Part shown: one piece after another, positions 9,003 through 17,998 of the stretch
Numbering within the stretch: the stretch's first letter is position 1
How the letters are laid out: each line of letters starts with the position of its first letter
NCBI RefSeq assembly: GCF_013410115.1
Contig: NZ_JACCCV010000001.1
Span: forward strand, 558,001 to 622,000
DNA length: 64,000 bases
Reading direction: 5' to 3'
DNA from: Tunturiibacter gelidiferens
Lineage (GTDB): Bacteria > Acidobacteriota > Terriglobia > Terriglobales > Acidobacteriaceae
Notes under the pieces: model-generated
What the model was told of the DNA's origin: nothing
The model's input: only the letters and a program-made list of their open reading frames with translations
Databases searched by the model: none
Program-made: the position numbers and the translations under genes

Positions 9003-9787
9003 CGCGGACCCGGGCATCGTCGCACTTGGATTTGGCCCCAACTGCAGGCCACGCGGGATGCGTTTGCTACCTCTTCGGTGACAGAACGAGTGCCGTCACC
9101 TTTAATCCTCAAACCCTGAACCAGAACAATAGTCCACAAAGCATCATCAGCGCGATGGCAAAAGTCATTTATTTCAGGACTGAGAGATTCGAAACAAACA
9201 ACAGTCCAGAATAAGAACTGTGCAGAGCCTTCCTGCAATGGGCGAGTTGCTGCCTCGGTCAACTCTTCTAAAGACAGCAGAAAAATTACAGAGCAAAATC
9301 TCTGACCCTCCCGCCGGGTCTTTAAAATTCACTGCAGCTGCTTCGCGGGGGCCCTGGTAACTCGTCGGTCTTACAGAGATAGAAACGCTGTTTGTTGCAC
9401 AATTATGCGGTATCCCTGACAAAGTCAAACATAAAAATCAACTACGCCGACGCCTCGAAATTACTCCTGCAAGCCGCCGGATTCTGTCTCCAACTCAGCT
9501 AACTCAAGCCCTTCAATCGGATAGGCCACTCCTCCGCGCCAGCCTGCTCCGCTAAAACACCAGGCTGGCGAAAGAGTGGCAACGCACTGGTAGTGACCCT
9601 TACGTTCAAAACGTTACACAACAATTCGTTTAGAAACAGCACTCACCTCGTTGAGGACAATCGGAGATAGGGAAGGCCATCGATTTCAGTCGATTCAAAT
9701 CGCCACCTATCCCCACGAAATAGACAGGGCTGGAGACCGTCTTCGGCCATCCAGCCCTTCTTGCTCTAACTCCTTTTCCTGTCTGAC
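9003..9787. other. Long gene-free stretch upstream of a GGDEF gene
   Basis: About 750 bp between the 5' end of the GGDEF gene and the 3' end of the FecR-domain gene. No ORF in it looks like a protein. The composition is AT-richer than the neighbouring genes. It holds GACAGAATCCGGC on the minus strand near 9479-9490 (see rejected items) and a short inverted repeat of CCAGCCTG / CAGGCTGG near 9539-9567. The hairpin near 9726-9758 is listed separately. A small RNA is possible but not shown. Confidence 0.5.
9726..9758 (-). terminator. Hairpin downstream of the FecR-domain gene
   Basis: A 9-bp stem (AGGGCTGGA 9726-9734 with TCCAGCCCT 9750-9758) lies about 30 bp after the stop of the minus-strand FecR-domain gene. 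The T content after the stem is modest in that direction. Confidence 0.55.
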
Positions 9788-10789
9788 TTACCGGTGGCCA
9801 CCGCCACCACCGCCGCCTCCGTGAAAGCCCCCTCCGCCCCCGCCTTGGAATCCGCCGCCATGGAATCCTCCACCAGCAACCGACGCCCCACGGTAGCCTC
9901 CGCTGACGCCGCGGAATCCATATCCGCCACGGTAGCCGTAGCCGCGCCCATAGAAGCCACGGCCATACACAAAGCCGCCGCCATATAGGTAGTACGGAGA
10001 GTAGAAGCCATATCCAAAGGGGCTGAAGAACGGGCCGCCACCAGGCAGCCAGTCATACCCATACAGATAAGGATCCCAGGCCCAGCCAGGCGCGAACCCG
10101 CCGTAGCCGTACGCAGGCCCATATCCGGCATACTCCGCCGCAAGATCGACGTTCGCCTCGCCCAGATACTGCGACCGCAGCTGACTCCAGCGATACAGAT
10201 CGTCTTCCGAGCGGTCCTTGTTGAAGCTCACAGGCTTCACCGCCTCCCCAACGAGCGTGATCTGCTTGCCGCCCTTCACATCCACAGGCTTTACACTGCT
10301 CTCGAGGTTATTGCCTGGATAAACCGCCGCCTTCCCGTCGAAGGTGCGTACCGTATTCGCATCCGCGTTGAACTCATACAGCCCGTTCTTCAGGATCTGC
10401 GTCTGACCTCCCTTCTGATCGATCAGGATCATGTTCTGCGGGTAGAGTTGATCCGCCTCCACCTCGGCGCGTCCCTGCTCCACACTCACCTCGGTGTGGG
10501 TAAGGTCGGGCTTGATCATCTTCACAGTGCTGTTCTTGTCCAGCCGCAGAAACACGCCCGGCGTCAGGAGCATCTCCGCCTTGCCGTCGGCAGTCGCAAG
10601 GTATTGACCCGGCCCCACCTCCGCCTGGCCCACAGAATGCGCCGTTACTTGGTGTCCATCGATGGAGGCTTGGCCTTCAACATAATTGAGAGTTCCCGGG
10701 CGGGCTGGGTTCGCGCCTTGCTGCTGTGCAAAGACAGGCGTAAACAGAGTCGCCAGGGAAAGGAGAAGAATTGATTTGAGCCCTGACAT
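9788..10789 (-). CDS. Secreted FecR-domain protein with Gly/Tyr-rich tail
   Basis: A signal peptide (about 1-22, cleavage near VFAQQ) is followed by a FecR-like beta domain (about 38-140; GQASIDGHQVTAHSVG ... LLTPGVFLRLDKNSTVKM). From about 215 the chain becomes Gly/Tyr/Phe-rich, ending in long Gly-His runs. The FecR fold alone, without a membrane anchor or sigma-factor partner, points to a structural or binding role rather than classical iron signalling. The frame opens at TTG 10795. AGAGG is 9 bp before the ATG at 10789 and only 3 bp before the TTG, so I chose the ATG. No sigma or ferric-citrate genes are nearby. Confidence 0.82.
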   Translation of the reverse strand: MSGLKSILLLSLATLFTPVFAQQQGANPARPGTLNYVEGQASIDGHQVTAHSVGQAEVGPGQYLATADGKAEMLLTPGVFLRLDKNSTVKMIKPDLTHTEVSVEQGRAEVEADQLYPQNMILIDQKGGQTQILKNGLYEFNADANTVRTFDGKAAVYPGNNLESSVKPVDVKGGKQITLVGEAVKPVSFNKDRSEDDLYRWSQLRSQYLGEANVDLAAEYAGYGPAYGYGGFAPGWAWDPYLYGYDWLPGGGPFFSPFGYGFYSPYYLYGGGFVYGRGFYGRGYGYRGGYGFRGVSGGYRGASVAGGGFHGGGFQGGGGGGFHGGGGGGGGHR

Positions 10790-11055
10790 ATTCAAAAACC
10801 TCTGTTGTTTAGATGAAACAGAGGAGGAAAAGTCACAGTAGGCTCAAACTGTGCCTGACCATTGAACCCGATGTAGCTCAACAAGTTGCTACCGCTGACC
10901 GACGAATGACAACGCCGAGACAACACTCCATCAAAGACCACAAAAACGAGCCTTTCCACACCAAAAACCGCTCGAAACAGAGCTATAAGTCAGTTGTAAA
11001 AGTTATGTCTTCTCAGAAGCCGTTGAACCAGGCGATCAATCATGAAAATTAAAGT

Positions 11056-11211
11056 GAAAAGCTGGCGCATTTTTACGCCAGCTCTTTCCTGCACTTCCAG
11101 CCATACAAAACACCACAACTTCACCACGTTTCACCATCCAAAACACCACGTTTGGACACCGTAAAACGCAGAAACCCCTGCAAAAACACCGCCTCCACCA
11201 CGCGAAAAAAA
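11056..11211 (-). repeat. GT-rich phased element, copy A1, ending in a hairpin
   Basis: On the minus strand, directly after the hslU stop, the sequence is strongly G/T-rich with two AACGTGG boxes 22 bp apart (reverse complement of 11124-11130 and 11146-11152). On the + strand CCA-type steps start at 11113, 11124, 11134 and 11146, about one helical turn apart. The element ends with a perfect 8-bp hairpin AGCTGGCG / CGCCAGCT (11060-11067 with 11076-11083), whose 3' arm follows AAAAATGCGCCA and precedes TTTTC. It may terminate hslVU transcription. Three more copies occur at 23.7, 41.5 and 60.8 kb. Confidence 0.75.
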
Positions 11212-12804
11212 CTACAAAATATACCGCGAAAGATCCTGATCCTTCACAATCGAAGCCACCTGCTGACGCACATACTCCGGATCGACAACGATCACCTTCT
11301 CCACGCCCGTAGCAGTCTGCCGCTCAATCACAGGCAGAGGCGGCGACGGCATCTGCGGCTCCGATGTAAGCGATGCAGACACAGGTACTTCGCCCACAAC
11401 ACCCTCCTCCGTAATCTCCGCCCGCGGACTCTTGAACAGGTCCGGCGCCTGAAAACTGATCTCATCCAGCACCCGCTCCAGAATCGTATGCAGCCTTCGA
11501 GCCCCAATGTTTTCGGTAGTTTCGTTCACCCTGAAAGCAAACTGCGCCATCTCCGCAATCGCCTCCTTCGTAAACTCCAGCTTCAGTCCTTCCGTCTCCA
11601 GCAGCGCCGTAGACTGCTTCACCAGCGACGACTTCGGTTCCGTCAGAATGCGAATAAAGTCATTTACCGTCAACGAGTTCAGCTCAACGCGAATCGGAAA
11701 ACGTCCCTGCAACTCCGGAATCAGATCGCTGGGCTTCGACACATGAAACGCCCCAGCCGCAATGAACAAGATGTGATCGGTCGAAACCATTCCGTACTTC
11801 GTGCTAACCGTAGTCCCTTCAACGATCGGCAGAATATCGCGCTGCACGCCCTCGCGCGAAACATCCGGCCCGTGCCCGCCTTCTCGTCCTGCTATCTTGT
11901 CGATCTCATCGAGAAACACAATCCCCGAGTCCTCAACCCGCTCCACCGCAAGCCGAGTCACCTGATCCATATCGATCAGCCGGTTCTCCTCCTCCTGCAC
12001 CAAATAGTCGAAGGCCTCTGCCACCTTCATCTTGCGCTTCTTCGTGCGCTGTCCAAAGAGCCCCGGCAGCATGTCCTTCAGGTTGATATCCATCTCCTCC
12101 GAGCCCTGATTGGAGATCACCTCAAAGCTGGGCTGGTTGCGGTCGCGTACATCCAGCTCCACCGTGCGCTCATCCAGCTTGCCCTCGCGAAACTGTTGCC
12201 GGAGCTTCTCTCTCGTCCTATGCTCCCGATCCCCCGGCTTCTCCTCAGAGTCATCAACAGGCGCAGCCACCGGAAGCTGAATGAGATTGCTCCCTGGCTC
12301 GTGCATGGCCGCCGGGGCAGTCGCAGCAGATGCCGCGTTAGGCGTCGGAGGCAGCAGCAGATCGATCAGCCGATCCTCAGCCGCAAGCTCCGCTTTATCC
12401 TCCACCTCTTCCATCTTCTCTTCGCGAACCATGTCGATCGCGATCTCCACCAGGTCACGCACAATCGACTCGACATCCCGCCCCACATAGCCGACCTCAG
12501 TAAACTTTGAGGCTTCCACCTTCAAAAACGGAGAGTTCGTCAGCTTCGCCAAACGCCGGGCAATCTCCGTCTTCCCCACGCCCGTCGGCCCAATCATGAT
12601 GATGTTCTTCGGCATGATCTCATCGGCGAGCTCCGGCGGAAGCTTCTGCCGGCGCATTCGATTACGCAATGCAATCGCCACGGCCCGCTTTGCGGCATGC
12701 TGCCCCACAACGTACTTATCAAGCTCGGTGACGATCTCGCGCGGCGTCATCTCATCGAGTGCGAGTGCCTGATCTTCAGCAGCTCCAGGTAGAAAAATTG
12801 CCAT
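11212..12804 (-). CDS. hslU: ATP-dependent protease ATPase subunit HslU
   Basis: HslU is the AAA+ unfoldase that feeds substrates to HslV in the cytoplasm. It has Walker A GPTGVGKT at 72-79, Walker B IVFLDEID, the sensor region [20 protein letters not shown], and the canonical C-terminal LSRYIL that docks into HslV. At 530 residues it is clearly longer than the roughly 440-450 of the E. coli protein. The extra length lies in a Pro/Ala-rich stretch of the I domain (about 152-200) and a Pro-rich insert before the C-terminus (about 465-505). AGGAG lies 9 bp before the ATG. It follows hslV by 67 bp, so the two form an operon. Confidence 0.97.
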   Translation of the reverse strand: MAIFLPGAAEDQALALDEMTPREIVTELDKYVVGQHAAKRAVAIALRNRMRRQKLPPELADEIMPKNIIMIGPTGVGKTEIARRLAKLTNSPFLKVEASKFTEVGYVGRDVESIVRDLVEIAIDMVREEKMEEVEDKAELAAEDRLIDLLLPPTPNAASAATAPAAMHEPGSNLIQLPVAAPVDDSEEKPGDREHRTREKLRQQFREGKLDERTVELDVRDRNQPSFEVISNQGSEEMDINLKDMLPGLFGQRTKKRKMKVAEAFDYLVQEEENRLIDMDQVTRLAVERVEDSGIVFLDEIDKIAGREGGHGPDVSREGVQRDILPIVEGTTVSTKYGMVSTDHILFIAAGAFHVSKPSDLIPELQGRFPIRVELNSLTVNDFIRILTEPKSSLVKQSTALLETEGLKLEFTKEAIAEMAQFAFRVNETTENIGARRLHTILERVLDEISFQAPDLFKSPRAEITEEGVVGEVPVSASLTSEPQMPSPPLPVIERQTATGVEKVIVVDPEYVRQQVASIVKDQDLSRYIL

Positions 12805-12871
12805 AGTGCGGTACTCCTTGTCGCATATCCCAGCGACGAAACCTTCTATAAACTTCTACGAACAGTCGACG

Positions 12872-13525
12872 CTACTGGTTCTCCGGCGTCTCGGCTTTCA
12901 ACTCTTCGACCGTCATCTGATCATTGGTATAGATGCAGATCTGCCCGGCGATCTTTAGACTCTTCACCGCGATCTCCCGGGCGCTTAAATCTGTGTTCTC
13001 CATCAGAGCCCTCGCGCTTGCCAGCGCAAAGCTGCCACCCGACCCGATTGTCGCGATCCCCTCATCGGGGTCGATCACGTCACCAGTACCGGAGATCAAA
13101 AAAGTCTGCTTCGGATCCGCCACAATCAACAGCGCTTCCAGCTGACGCAGCATCTTATCCGTGCGCCAGTCCTTCGCCAGCTCCACCGCCGCTCGTCCCA
13201 GGTTGCCGGCATACTGCTCCAGCTTTGCTTCAAAACGCGCAAACAGCGAGAACGCATCCGCAGTCGATCCCGCAAATCCCGCCAGCACTTTGTCCTGATA
13301 GAGGCGGCGGATCTTCTTCGCCGTCCCCTTCATAATCGTCGCGCCAAGCGACACCTGCCCATCGGCAGCCATCACCACCGAGTCGCCGCGACGCACACAG
13401 ATCACTGTAGTAGAACGAATTCGCCGCCCTTCGCCCAGATCCAACGGATGGGCAAGACCGGAGGGCAGAGTGGAGACTTTTTTAACAACAACAGACCTGG
13501 TGCTGGAAGAGGAGAGAGGCTTCAT
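12872..13525 (-). CDS. hslV: ATP-dependent protease peptidase subunit HslV
   Basis: HslV is the N-terminal-threonine peptidase of the HslVU complex. The mature sequence begins [20 protein letters not shown], with AKKIRR and [11 protein letters not shown] further on. The frame extends to a TTG at 13531, but AAGG lies 6 bp before the ATG at 13525, which I use. This leaves 38 residues ahead of the catalytic Thr39, much longer than the one- or few-residue propeptide of most bacterial HslV. The leader is Ser/Val/Lys-rich and would need removal to expose the Thr. hslU follows downstream. Confidence 0.95.
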   Translation of the reverse strand: MKPLSSSSTRSVVVKKVSTLPSGLAHPLDLGEGRRIRSTTVICVRRGDSVVMAADGQVSLGATIMKGTAKKIRRLYQDKVLAGFAGSTADAFSLFARFEAKLEQYAGNLGRAAVELAKDWRTDKMLRQLEALLIVADPKQTFLISGTGDVIDPDEGIATIGSGGSFALASARALMENTDLSAREIAVKSLKIAGQICIYTNDQMTVEELKAETPENQ

Positions 13526-13633
13526 GGGCAACCTTCAGTATATCTTCAAACCCTCAATCCTCTATAACGTCGATCTCCCTCCATTGCACGCCTGCCAAAC
13601 TCAACCGAATGCGATCCTTAATCAAAGCCTGAA

Positions 13634-15226
13634 TCAACGGCAGGCCGCGTTCTTCGCGTTAGGAAACGCCAGGAACGTGATGCTCGCAGGGGCAAGCTGA
13701 ACCGCTCCCGCGGCCTGCGCCTGCCCTTCAAGCGAAGGAAGATCGCCGTCGGAACTCACCTTCAGCTCCGCCCCGTTCAACTCCACCTTGTTATCCATAA
13801 GGTCCTTCGCCGTCAACGTGTAGCGCATCCCCTTCACAGGCACATCCAACGCCTGAGGTGTCGTACGATCCGCATTGATCGCCAGCAACGCCACGCCTCC
13901 TGGTTGTTTCCTCAGGCAATGCGCGTACAGATGCAGATTCGGAGAAGGGGAAGCGCCAGCGTCGAGCACAGTCGTTCCCATCATCTTCCTCCACAATAGA
14001 GTCGACCAGTAGTTCGGCCGGGGAATTAGTGTCGTCTCATCCACCAGCGCATAATCGCTCGCTGCCAGCGTGTTATGCATCACCACCTGCACGCCCCGCT
14101 TTGCCAAACTTCCAAGTTGGTTCAGATACCGAAAGCTGTCAATAAAGTCCGACGCCCAAGGATTGCCTCCGCACGCTGTCTCTCCGGTCTCGGTCAACCA
14201 CATCGGCTTCCCCGGCGCGAACCGATCGCGCAGCTTCGCATAGAAATCCTCATCCCGATTCGTTCGCGACAGCCAATCATCCGTCAGCGCAGCCTCCGGT
14301 GTTGTCTGCGCCGCCGGACCCATCATCTTGCATCGCTGCGACACGCCCCCGTAGAAGTGATACGAGAACGCATCCACCCCGGGCCCGGACGCAGCCATCA
14401 TGTCCTCGGTCTTAATCAGGGAATCCGGGGGCAGGCCCACTGCGAGCCCTATCTCCCCCACCGATCCCGGACCGAGAATCGTCATCTCCGGCGCAGCTTC
14501 TTTCACAAAGCCACGAAACACTTTGAAGTCTCTTCCATACGCCGCCGCGTTATATCCCTTCGGCGCGCCGCCCATCCCTGCAAAGGTGGGTTCATTGAAC
14601 ATCTCTGCTGCCGCGATACTGCCTCCAACCGACTTCGTATACGAAAGCACCTTCTTCGCCTCTACCGGAGTCCACACTCCCTCCGCATCTCGCACGCCAG
14701 GACTTATCGCGAACGACGTAACGATCTTCGCATCCACGGCCTTTGAAAAATCGACGACACCCTTCCACTCCGGTCGCGTCAGCACGCTGTTGAAACCCGT
14801 TGGCGGAGTCACCGGCGCAGCATCATCCGAATCATGGAAGTAAGTCGTGTTCTCCCAGGTCCCGCTCACCCTTACATAAGACGGCGCCAACCCCGCGGCA
14901 AGCTTGCGCAGCCGCGGGTTCGCAAGGTTGATCGGCTCCCTGTACCGAAATGCCGACGGATCCATCCCTGCAGGCGCCGAGTTCTTCGCGCTTGCCGGCA
15001 CCTCTTGGTCAGCGGTGCCTTGCTTTTTATACGGTGCCCAGAAGCGACCGCCTGTTACCTCAACCATCTCGATGTTGAACGATTGAAAGCGCTCGTCGAC
15101 CGTGCCGGTCTTCGGCATCTTCGCAGGCGAAATCGCAACCGGTGTCTGAGCGAAGGCATTCAGCGGCAAGCCGAGCGCGATCAACAGAACTCCCTGCAGG
15201 GAGGTAAACCATGTATTTTTAGCCAT
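13634..15226 (-). CDS. Secreted GH79-like glycoside hydrolase (heparanase / beta-glucuronidase type)
   Basis: A signal peptide (about 1-26, NAFAQ) precedes a (beta/alpha)8 barrel. The stretch YVRVSGTWENTTYF near 118-130 matches heparanase-like enzymes. The putative acid/base is E212 (AAEMFNEPTF) and the putative nucleophile E346 (MWLTETGETACGG), the two-Glu retaining arrangement of clan GH-A. A beta-sandwich follows from about 430. GH79 members act on glucuronosyl or 4-O-methyl-glucuronosyl links; the substrate here is not determined. It converges on nothing close and ends about 108 bp from hslV. Confidence 0.85.
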   Translation of the reverse strand: MAKNTWFTSLQGVLLIALGLPLNAFAQTPVAISPAKMPKTGTVDERFQSFNIEMVEVTGGRFWAPYKKQGTADQEVPASAKNSAPAGMDPSAFRYREPINLANPRLRKLAAGLAPSYVRVSGTWENTTYFHDSDDAAPVTPPTGFNSVLTRPEWKGVVDFSKAVDAKIVTSFAISPGVRDAEGVWTPVEAKKVLSYTKSVGGSIAAAEMFNEPTFAGMGGAPKGYNAAAYGRDFKVFRGFVKEAAPEMTILGPGSVGEIGLAVGLPPDSLIKTEDMMAASGPGVDAFSYHFYGGVSQRCKMMGPAAQTTPEAALTDDWLSRTNRDEDFYAKLRDRFAPGKPMWLTETGETACGGNPWASDFIDSFRYLNQLGSLAKRGVQVVMHNTLAASDYALVDETTLIPRPNYWSTLLWRKMMGTTVLDAGASPSPNLHLYAHCLRKQPGGVALLAINADRTTPQALDVPVKGMRYTLTAKDLMDNKVELNGAELKVSSDGDLPSLEGQAQAAGAVQLAPASITFLAFPNAKNAACR

Positions 15227-15418
15227 TTTTGATCATCCGCATTATTTAGTTCGAAGTTCGCCGTAATACTACTCCACCCTGCCCACAAAGGGGAACCTGC
15301 AATTCCATTTTTTTTCTGGGGGTCGAATCCGCATCGCAATCCCCCAAAAGAACGTTACTGAGACAGCACCTTCCCCTCACGACCGCCTCGGCATGGTCTA
15401 TGCTTTTGGGCAGAGACT
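15227..15418. other. Intergenic region between divergent genes
   Basis: 192 bp holding the 5' regions of the GH79-like gene and the small membrane protein gene. It contains a C-terminated inverted repeat GGGGGTC ... CCCCC (about 15315-15345), a T8 run at 15309-15316, and no recognisable promoter. Confidence 0.4.
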
Positions 15419-15931
15419 GTGTTTTCGCTGATTCCAACTCACCTGCCGCTTGCCCTCCGTTCGCCGCGAGTCCTCATCGCCATTGGAGCAACGACTGCGG
15501 CAGCAATAGGCGTCGCCAGTTACGCCCTTACCCGTCGCAGGCCCTCTGCCGAAGAGATAGAGCGAGAGCGTCGAGAGCTGCTGGCGCGAGTTGGACGCAT
15601 CACCGATGGAACCATCATGGACACCATGGTTGCGGAGGTTCGTCAGCCCGCTTTGGACCTTGCAGACGATCCTGAGCCGGTCCGTCCGGGTCCTCTGACA
15701 CCAGACATGATCGTCTATGTCTACCGCATCGCCGGCGTAACCTACGAGTGCGCGCAGGACGTCACCATGCTCGCCGACCTGGTCCATGGCATTCGCACCG
15801 ACCTTCCCATTCAGGTACGCTACGCCCCGCAAAACCCTGCGAACAGCATCGTCGTAGCGGAAACATGGAGCGGCCTGCGGCTAGGCACCTACCCCAATCA
15901 AACCGAAGTTGAGCGCCGCGATGCGATCTAG
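15419..15931 (+). CDS. Small membrane-anchored protein of unknown function
   Basis: A 170-residue protein starting with GTG. One transmembrane helix (about 16-37) is followed by a charged RRRPSAEEIERERRELLARV helix and a C-terminal beta-type domain (about 90-165, MIVYVYRIAGVTYECAQDVT ... RLGTYPNQTEVERRDA) that resembles DUF3592-type extracytoplasmic domains. The resemblance is only general. It has no catalytic motif and stands alone. Confidence 0.7.
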   Translation: MFSLIPTHLPLALRSPRVLIAIGATTAAAIGVASYALTRRRPSAEEIERERRELLARVGRITDGTIMDTMVAEVRQPALDLADDPEPVRPGPLTPDMIVYVYRIAGVTYECAQDVTMLADLVHGIRTDLPIQVRYAPQNPANSIVVAETWSGLRLGTYPNQTEVERRDAI

Positions 15932-16087
15932 TCGGCCAGTCCCGCCAGATTGCCGCTGCAAAGCGCCTTCATCCTCTTTGTAATAAGTCCTCGGGTTTCG
16001 AAGCGGATAAGGAATAAACGCTGAGAAGTCGCACCGGTGTGGTTCGTTTGATTGAACCCGGACCGCGCGCAGACTACACTTGTTGTT

Positions 16088-17041
16088 ATGCACATGGTTG
16101 CCAGCCCGAACAGCAAGATGCAGCGCGTTCTGCAGCTTTCCATGGTGCTCACGCTGGCATACGTCGGGGCGACTTTCTACTTCGGGCTGCGCGCACACTC
16201 CCTGGCCCTTATCTCTGAGGCCGGACACAACGTCAGTGACCTGCTTGCCATCGTGTTGTCCTTCGTAGCCGTTTATTTTCAAGCACGTCCCGCAACCGAC
16301 CAGAAGACCTTCGGGTACCAGCGAGCGGGCGTTTTGGCCGCCTTCGTCAACGCCGCAACCCTCATCGTGCTCTCTATCTGGATCGCCTTCGCTGCCATCC
16401 ATCGTTTCAGCGTGCCGGTCGAGGTGCAGCCCAAACTGATGATGTATGTGGCCGCGGCGGGCGTGCTAATGAACGGCACTATCGCAACCCTGCTTTGGAA
16501 GTTTTCAGGCGACGTCAACATTCGTAGCGTCTTCCTGCACATGCTTGGCGACACGCTTTCCACCGCCGCAGTGATCGCCGGAGGCGCAGCCATCTTCTTC
16601 ACCCACATGTCGTGGATCGATCCGGTGCTCTCTATCCTGATTGCCGGAATGATCCTCTGGAGTTCGATCGGCATCATTCGCGAGACCCTGAACATCCTGC
16701 TTGAAGGCACGCCGCGTAATCTCGAGCTCGGCGAGATTCGTCAGGCCATGGCCTCGGTTGACGGCGTCCTCAACGTTCACGACCTCCATGTCTGGAGCCT
16801 CGGCTCACAGTCGCACGCACTCGCTAGTCACGTCACCATCGCCGAGATGCCTATGTCCGAGTGCAGCAGCATCCTCGCAGACATCAAGTGCGCCCTGCGC
16901 GACCGTTTTCACATCACTCACACGACCATCCAGTTCGAGATCACCGGCTGCGAAACCACGCATGGTTGCGCTGCGCCTCCCGAACTCGAGGCAATCGGTG
17001 CCCACAGTCACGGGCATGACCATCACGGCCACGCTCACTGA
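16088..17041 (+). CDS. Cation diffusion facilitator family metal exporter
   Basis: A CDF transporter exporting divalent metals (Zn, Co, Fe or Cd) by proton antiport at the inner membrane. It has six hydrophobic segments, the metal-site HxxxD motifs in TM2 (SEAGHNVSDLLA) and TM5 (HMLGDTLSTAAV), and a C-terminal cytoplasmic domain with NVHDLHVWSLGSQSHALASH. The tail ends in a His-rich AHSHGHDHHGHAH segment. The frame opens at a TTG at 16052; I use the ATG at 16088, near which the family homology begins. A repeat pair fills the space to the converging osmC gene. Confidence 0.93.
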   Translation: MHMVASPNSKMQRVLQLSMVLTLAYVGATFYFGLRAHSLALISEAGHNVSDLLAIVLSFVAVYFQARPATDQKTFGYQRAGVLAAFVNAATLIVLSIWIAFAAIHRFSVPVEVQPKLMMYVAAAGVLMNGTIATLLWKFSGDVNIRSVFLHMLGDTLSTAAVIAGGAAIFFTHMSWIDPVLSILIAGMILWSSIGIIRETLNILLEGTPRNLELGEIRQAMASVDGVLNVHDLHVWSLGSQSHALASHVTIAEMPMSECSSILADIKCALRDRFHITHTTIQFEITGCETTHGCAAPPELEAIGAHSHGHDHHGHAH

Positions 17042-17044
17042 TTA

Positions 17045-17127
17045 GTCCTCCCGGACGGGGCCGCTGCGCGCGGCGCGGTCACTTCGTGACTTCTATACCT
17101 TGTAATGGCGGTCCTCCAGTTGGTCGG
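17045..17127 (-). repeat. Hairpin repeat family B, copy B1a (inverted relative to B1b)
   Basis: Read on the minus strand it runs CCGACCAACTGGAGGACC, a spacer, AAGTCACGAAGTGACCGC and a GCCCCGTCCGG end. GTCACGAAGTGAC is itself a hairpin. It lies between converging genes, head to head with copy B1b. Confidence 0.8.
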
Positions 17128-17140
17128 AAGGAAGTTAGAT

Positions 17141-17236
17141 CCGACCAACGGGAGGACCAATGCAGTCTGTCACCCCAAACCGGTACACCCGCCACGAAGT
17201 GGCCGCCCCGTGCGTAGCGGGCCCGTCCGGCCGGAC
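17141..17236 (+). repeat. Hairpin repeat family B, copy B1b
   Basis: On the + strand: CCGACCAACGGGAGGACC, spacer, CCGGTACACCCGCCACGAAG then TGGCCGC, and an end segment GGGCCCGTCCGGCCGGAC. It is an inverted neighbour of B1a, 13 bp away. Other copies are at 23576, 35680 and 46774. Confidence 0.85.
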
Positions 17237-17246
17237 AGCCCCTCTT

Positions 17247-17669
17247 CTAAAGCAGCGTAGCGTCGAGCGTAATCGTCGCCGCCTTCAGCACCTTCGACAC
17301 CGGGCATCCAACCTCGGCATTGTGCGCAAGCTCATCGAATTTAGCCTTATCAATCCCAGGAATCTTCGCCTTCGTGGTCAGGTGAATCTTGGTGATCGTT
17401 GGCGCGCCATGAACATCGAGCGTTAGCACCGCAGTCGTCTCAATGGTATCGGGAGTAAAGCCCGCCTCCGTAAGCTGTCCGCTAAGCGCCATCGTGAAGC
17501 AGCCAGCGTGCGCCGCCGCAATCAGCTCTTCGGGATTAGTCCCCACACCGTCGGCAAACCGCGTCTTGAAGCTGTACTGCGTGTCCTTCAACGTGCCGCT
17601 CTGCGTGGAAATGGTGCCGGTGCCGTCCATAATCTTGCCGTGCCAAACTGCGCTGCCAGTGCGATCCAT
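17247..17669 (-). CDS. OsmC/Ohr family peroxiredoxin
   Basis: A 140-residue OsmC-type hydroperoxide reductase that detoxifies organic peroxides with a redox Cys pair. The two conserved cysteines are C57 in HAGCFTMAL and C122 in EVGCPVSKVL, and NPEELIAAAHAGC is the family signature. AAGGAG precedes the ATG. Sequence style favours OsmC over Ohr. Confidence 0.93.
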   Translation of the reverse strand: MDRTGSAVWHGKIMDGTGTISTQSGTLKDTQYSFKTRFADGVGTNPEELIAAAHAGCFTMALSGQLTEAGFTPDTIETTAVLTLDVHGAPTITKIHLTTKAKIPGIDKAKFDELAHNAEVGCPVSKVLKAATITLDATLL

Positions 17670-17777
17670 CTTGTTTCTCCTTTTGTTCTTAATTGGTACC
17701 TTTCAACAGTACCTTCTTCGATGCGCGGCTTGAACCAAAGGACCTTGAAAAAATCCCGCATGCGATAGCATTTCGAG

Positions 17778-17960
17778 ATGTCCTCAACCCCAGCGCCCGC
17801 CCCCGCCGATCACGCAGCAAAAACCTGCCAGATCTCCTCGCTCGCGCCCGAACACCACTCCCGTTTCTGCCCCACCTGCTCTTCTCGGCTCGAAGACAGC
17901 CGCTGCAAGCTCGTCTGCCGAACCTGCGGCTACTTCCTCAGCTGCGCCGACTTCTACTAG
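17778..17960 (+). CDS. Zinc-ribbon microprotein
   Basis: A 60-residue protein with a disordered first third and two Cys pairs: FCPTC (about 30-34) and VCRTCGYF (about 46-53), ending LSCADFY. The [14 protein letters not shown] core looks like a small zinc-ribbon family I recall from other bacterial genomes; function unknown. It starts at an ATG with only a weak upstream GAG, overlaps no other gene and precedes the M28 gene on the opposite strand. Confidence 0.65.
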   Translation: MSSTPAPAPADHAAKTCQISSLAPEHHSRFCPTCSSRLEDSRCKLVCRTCGYFLSCADFY

Positions 17961-17998
17961 TCCGCAGATTCTTCCCGCGCCGTCCACCCCACGCGACC

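Noticed and set aside
9479..9490. GACAGAATCCGGC on the minus strand, like the 3' part of RNase P RNA
   Set aside because: The matching P4 5' strand (GGAAAGUCC-like) is absent within 400 bp, so RNase P RNA is not supported.
11152..12510. A 452-residue + strand frame antisense to hslU
   Set aside because: Its composition (Arg/Leu/His-rich) and exact antisense position mark it as a shadow; hslU is unmistakable.
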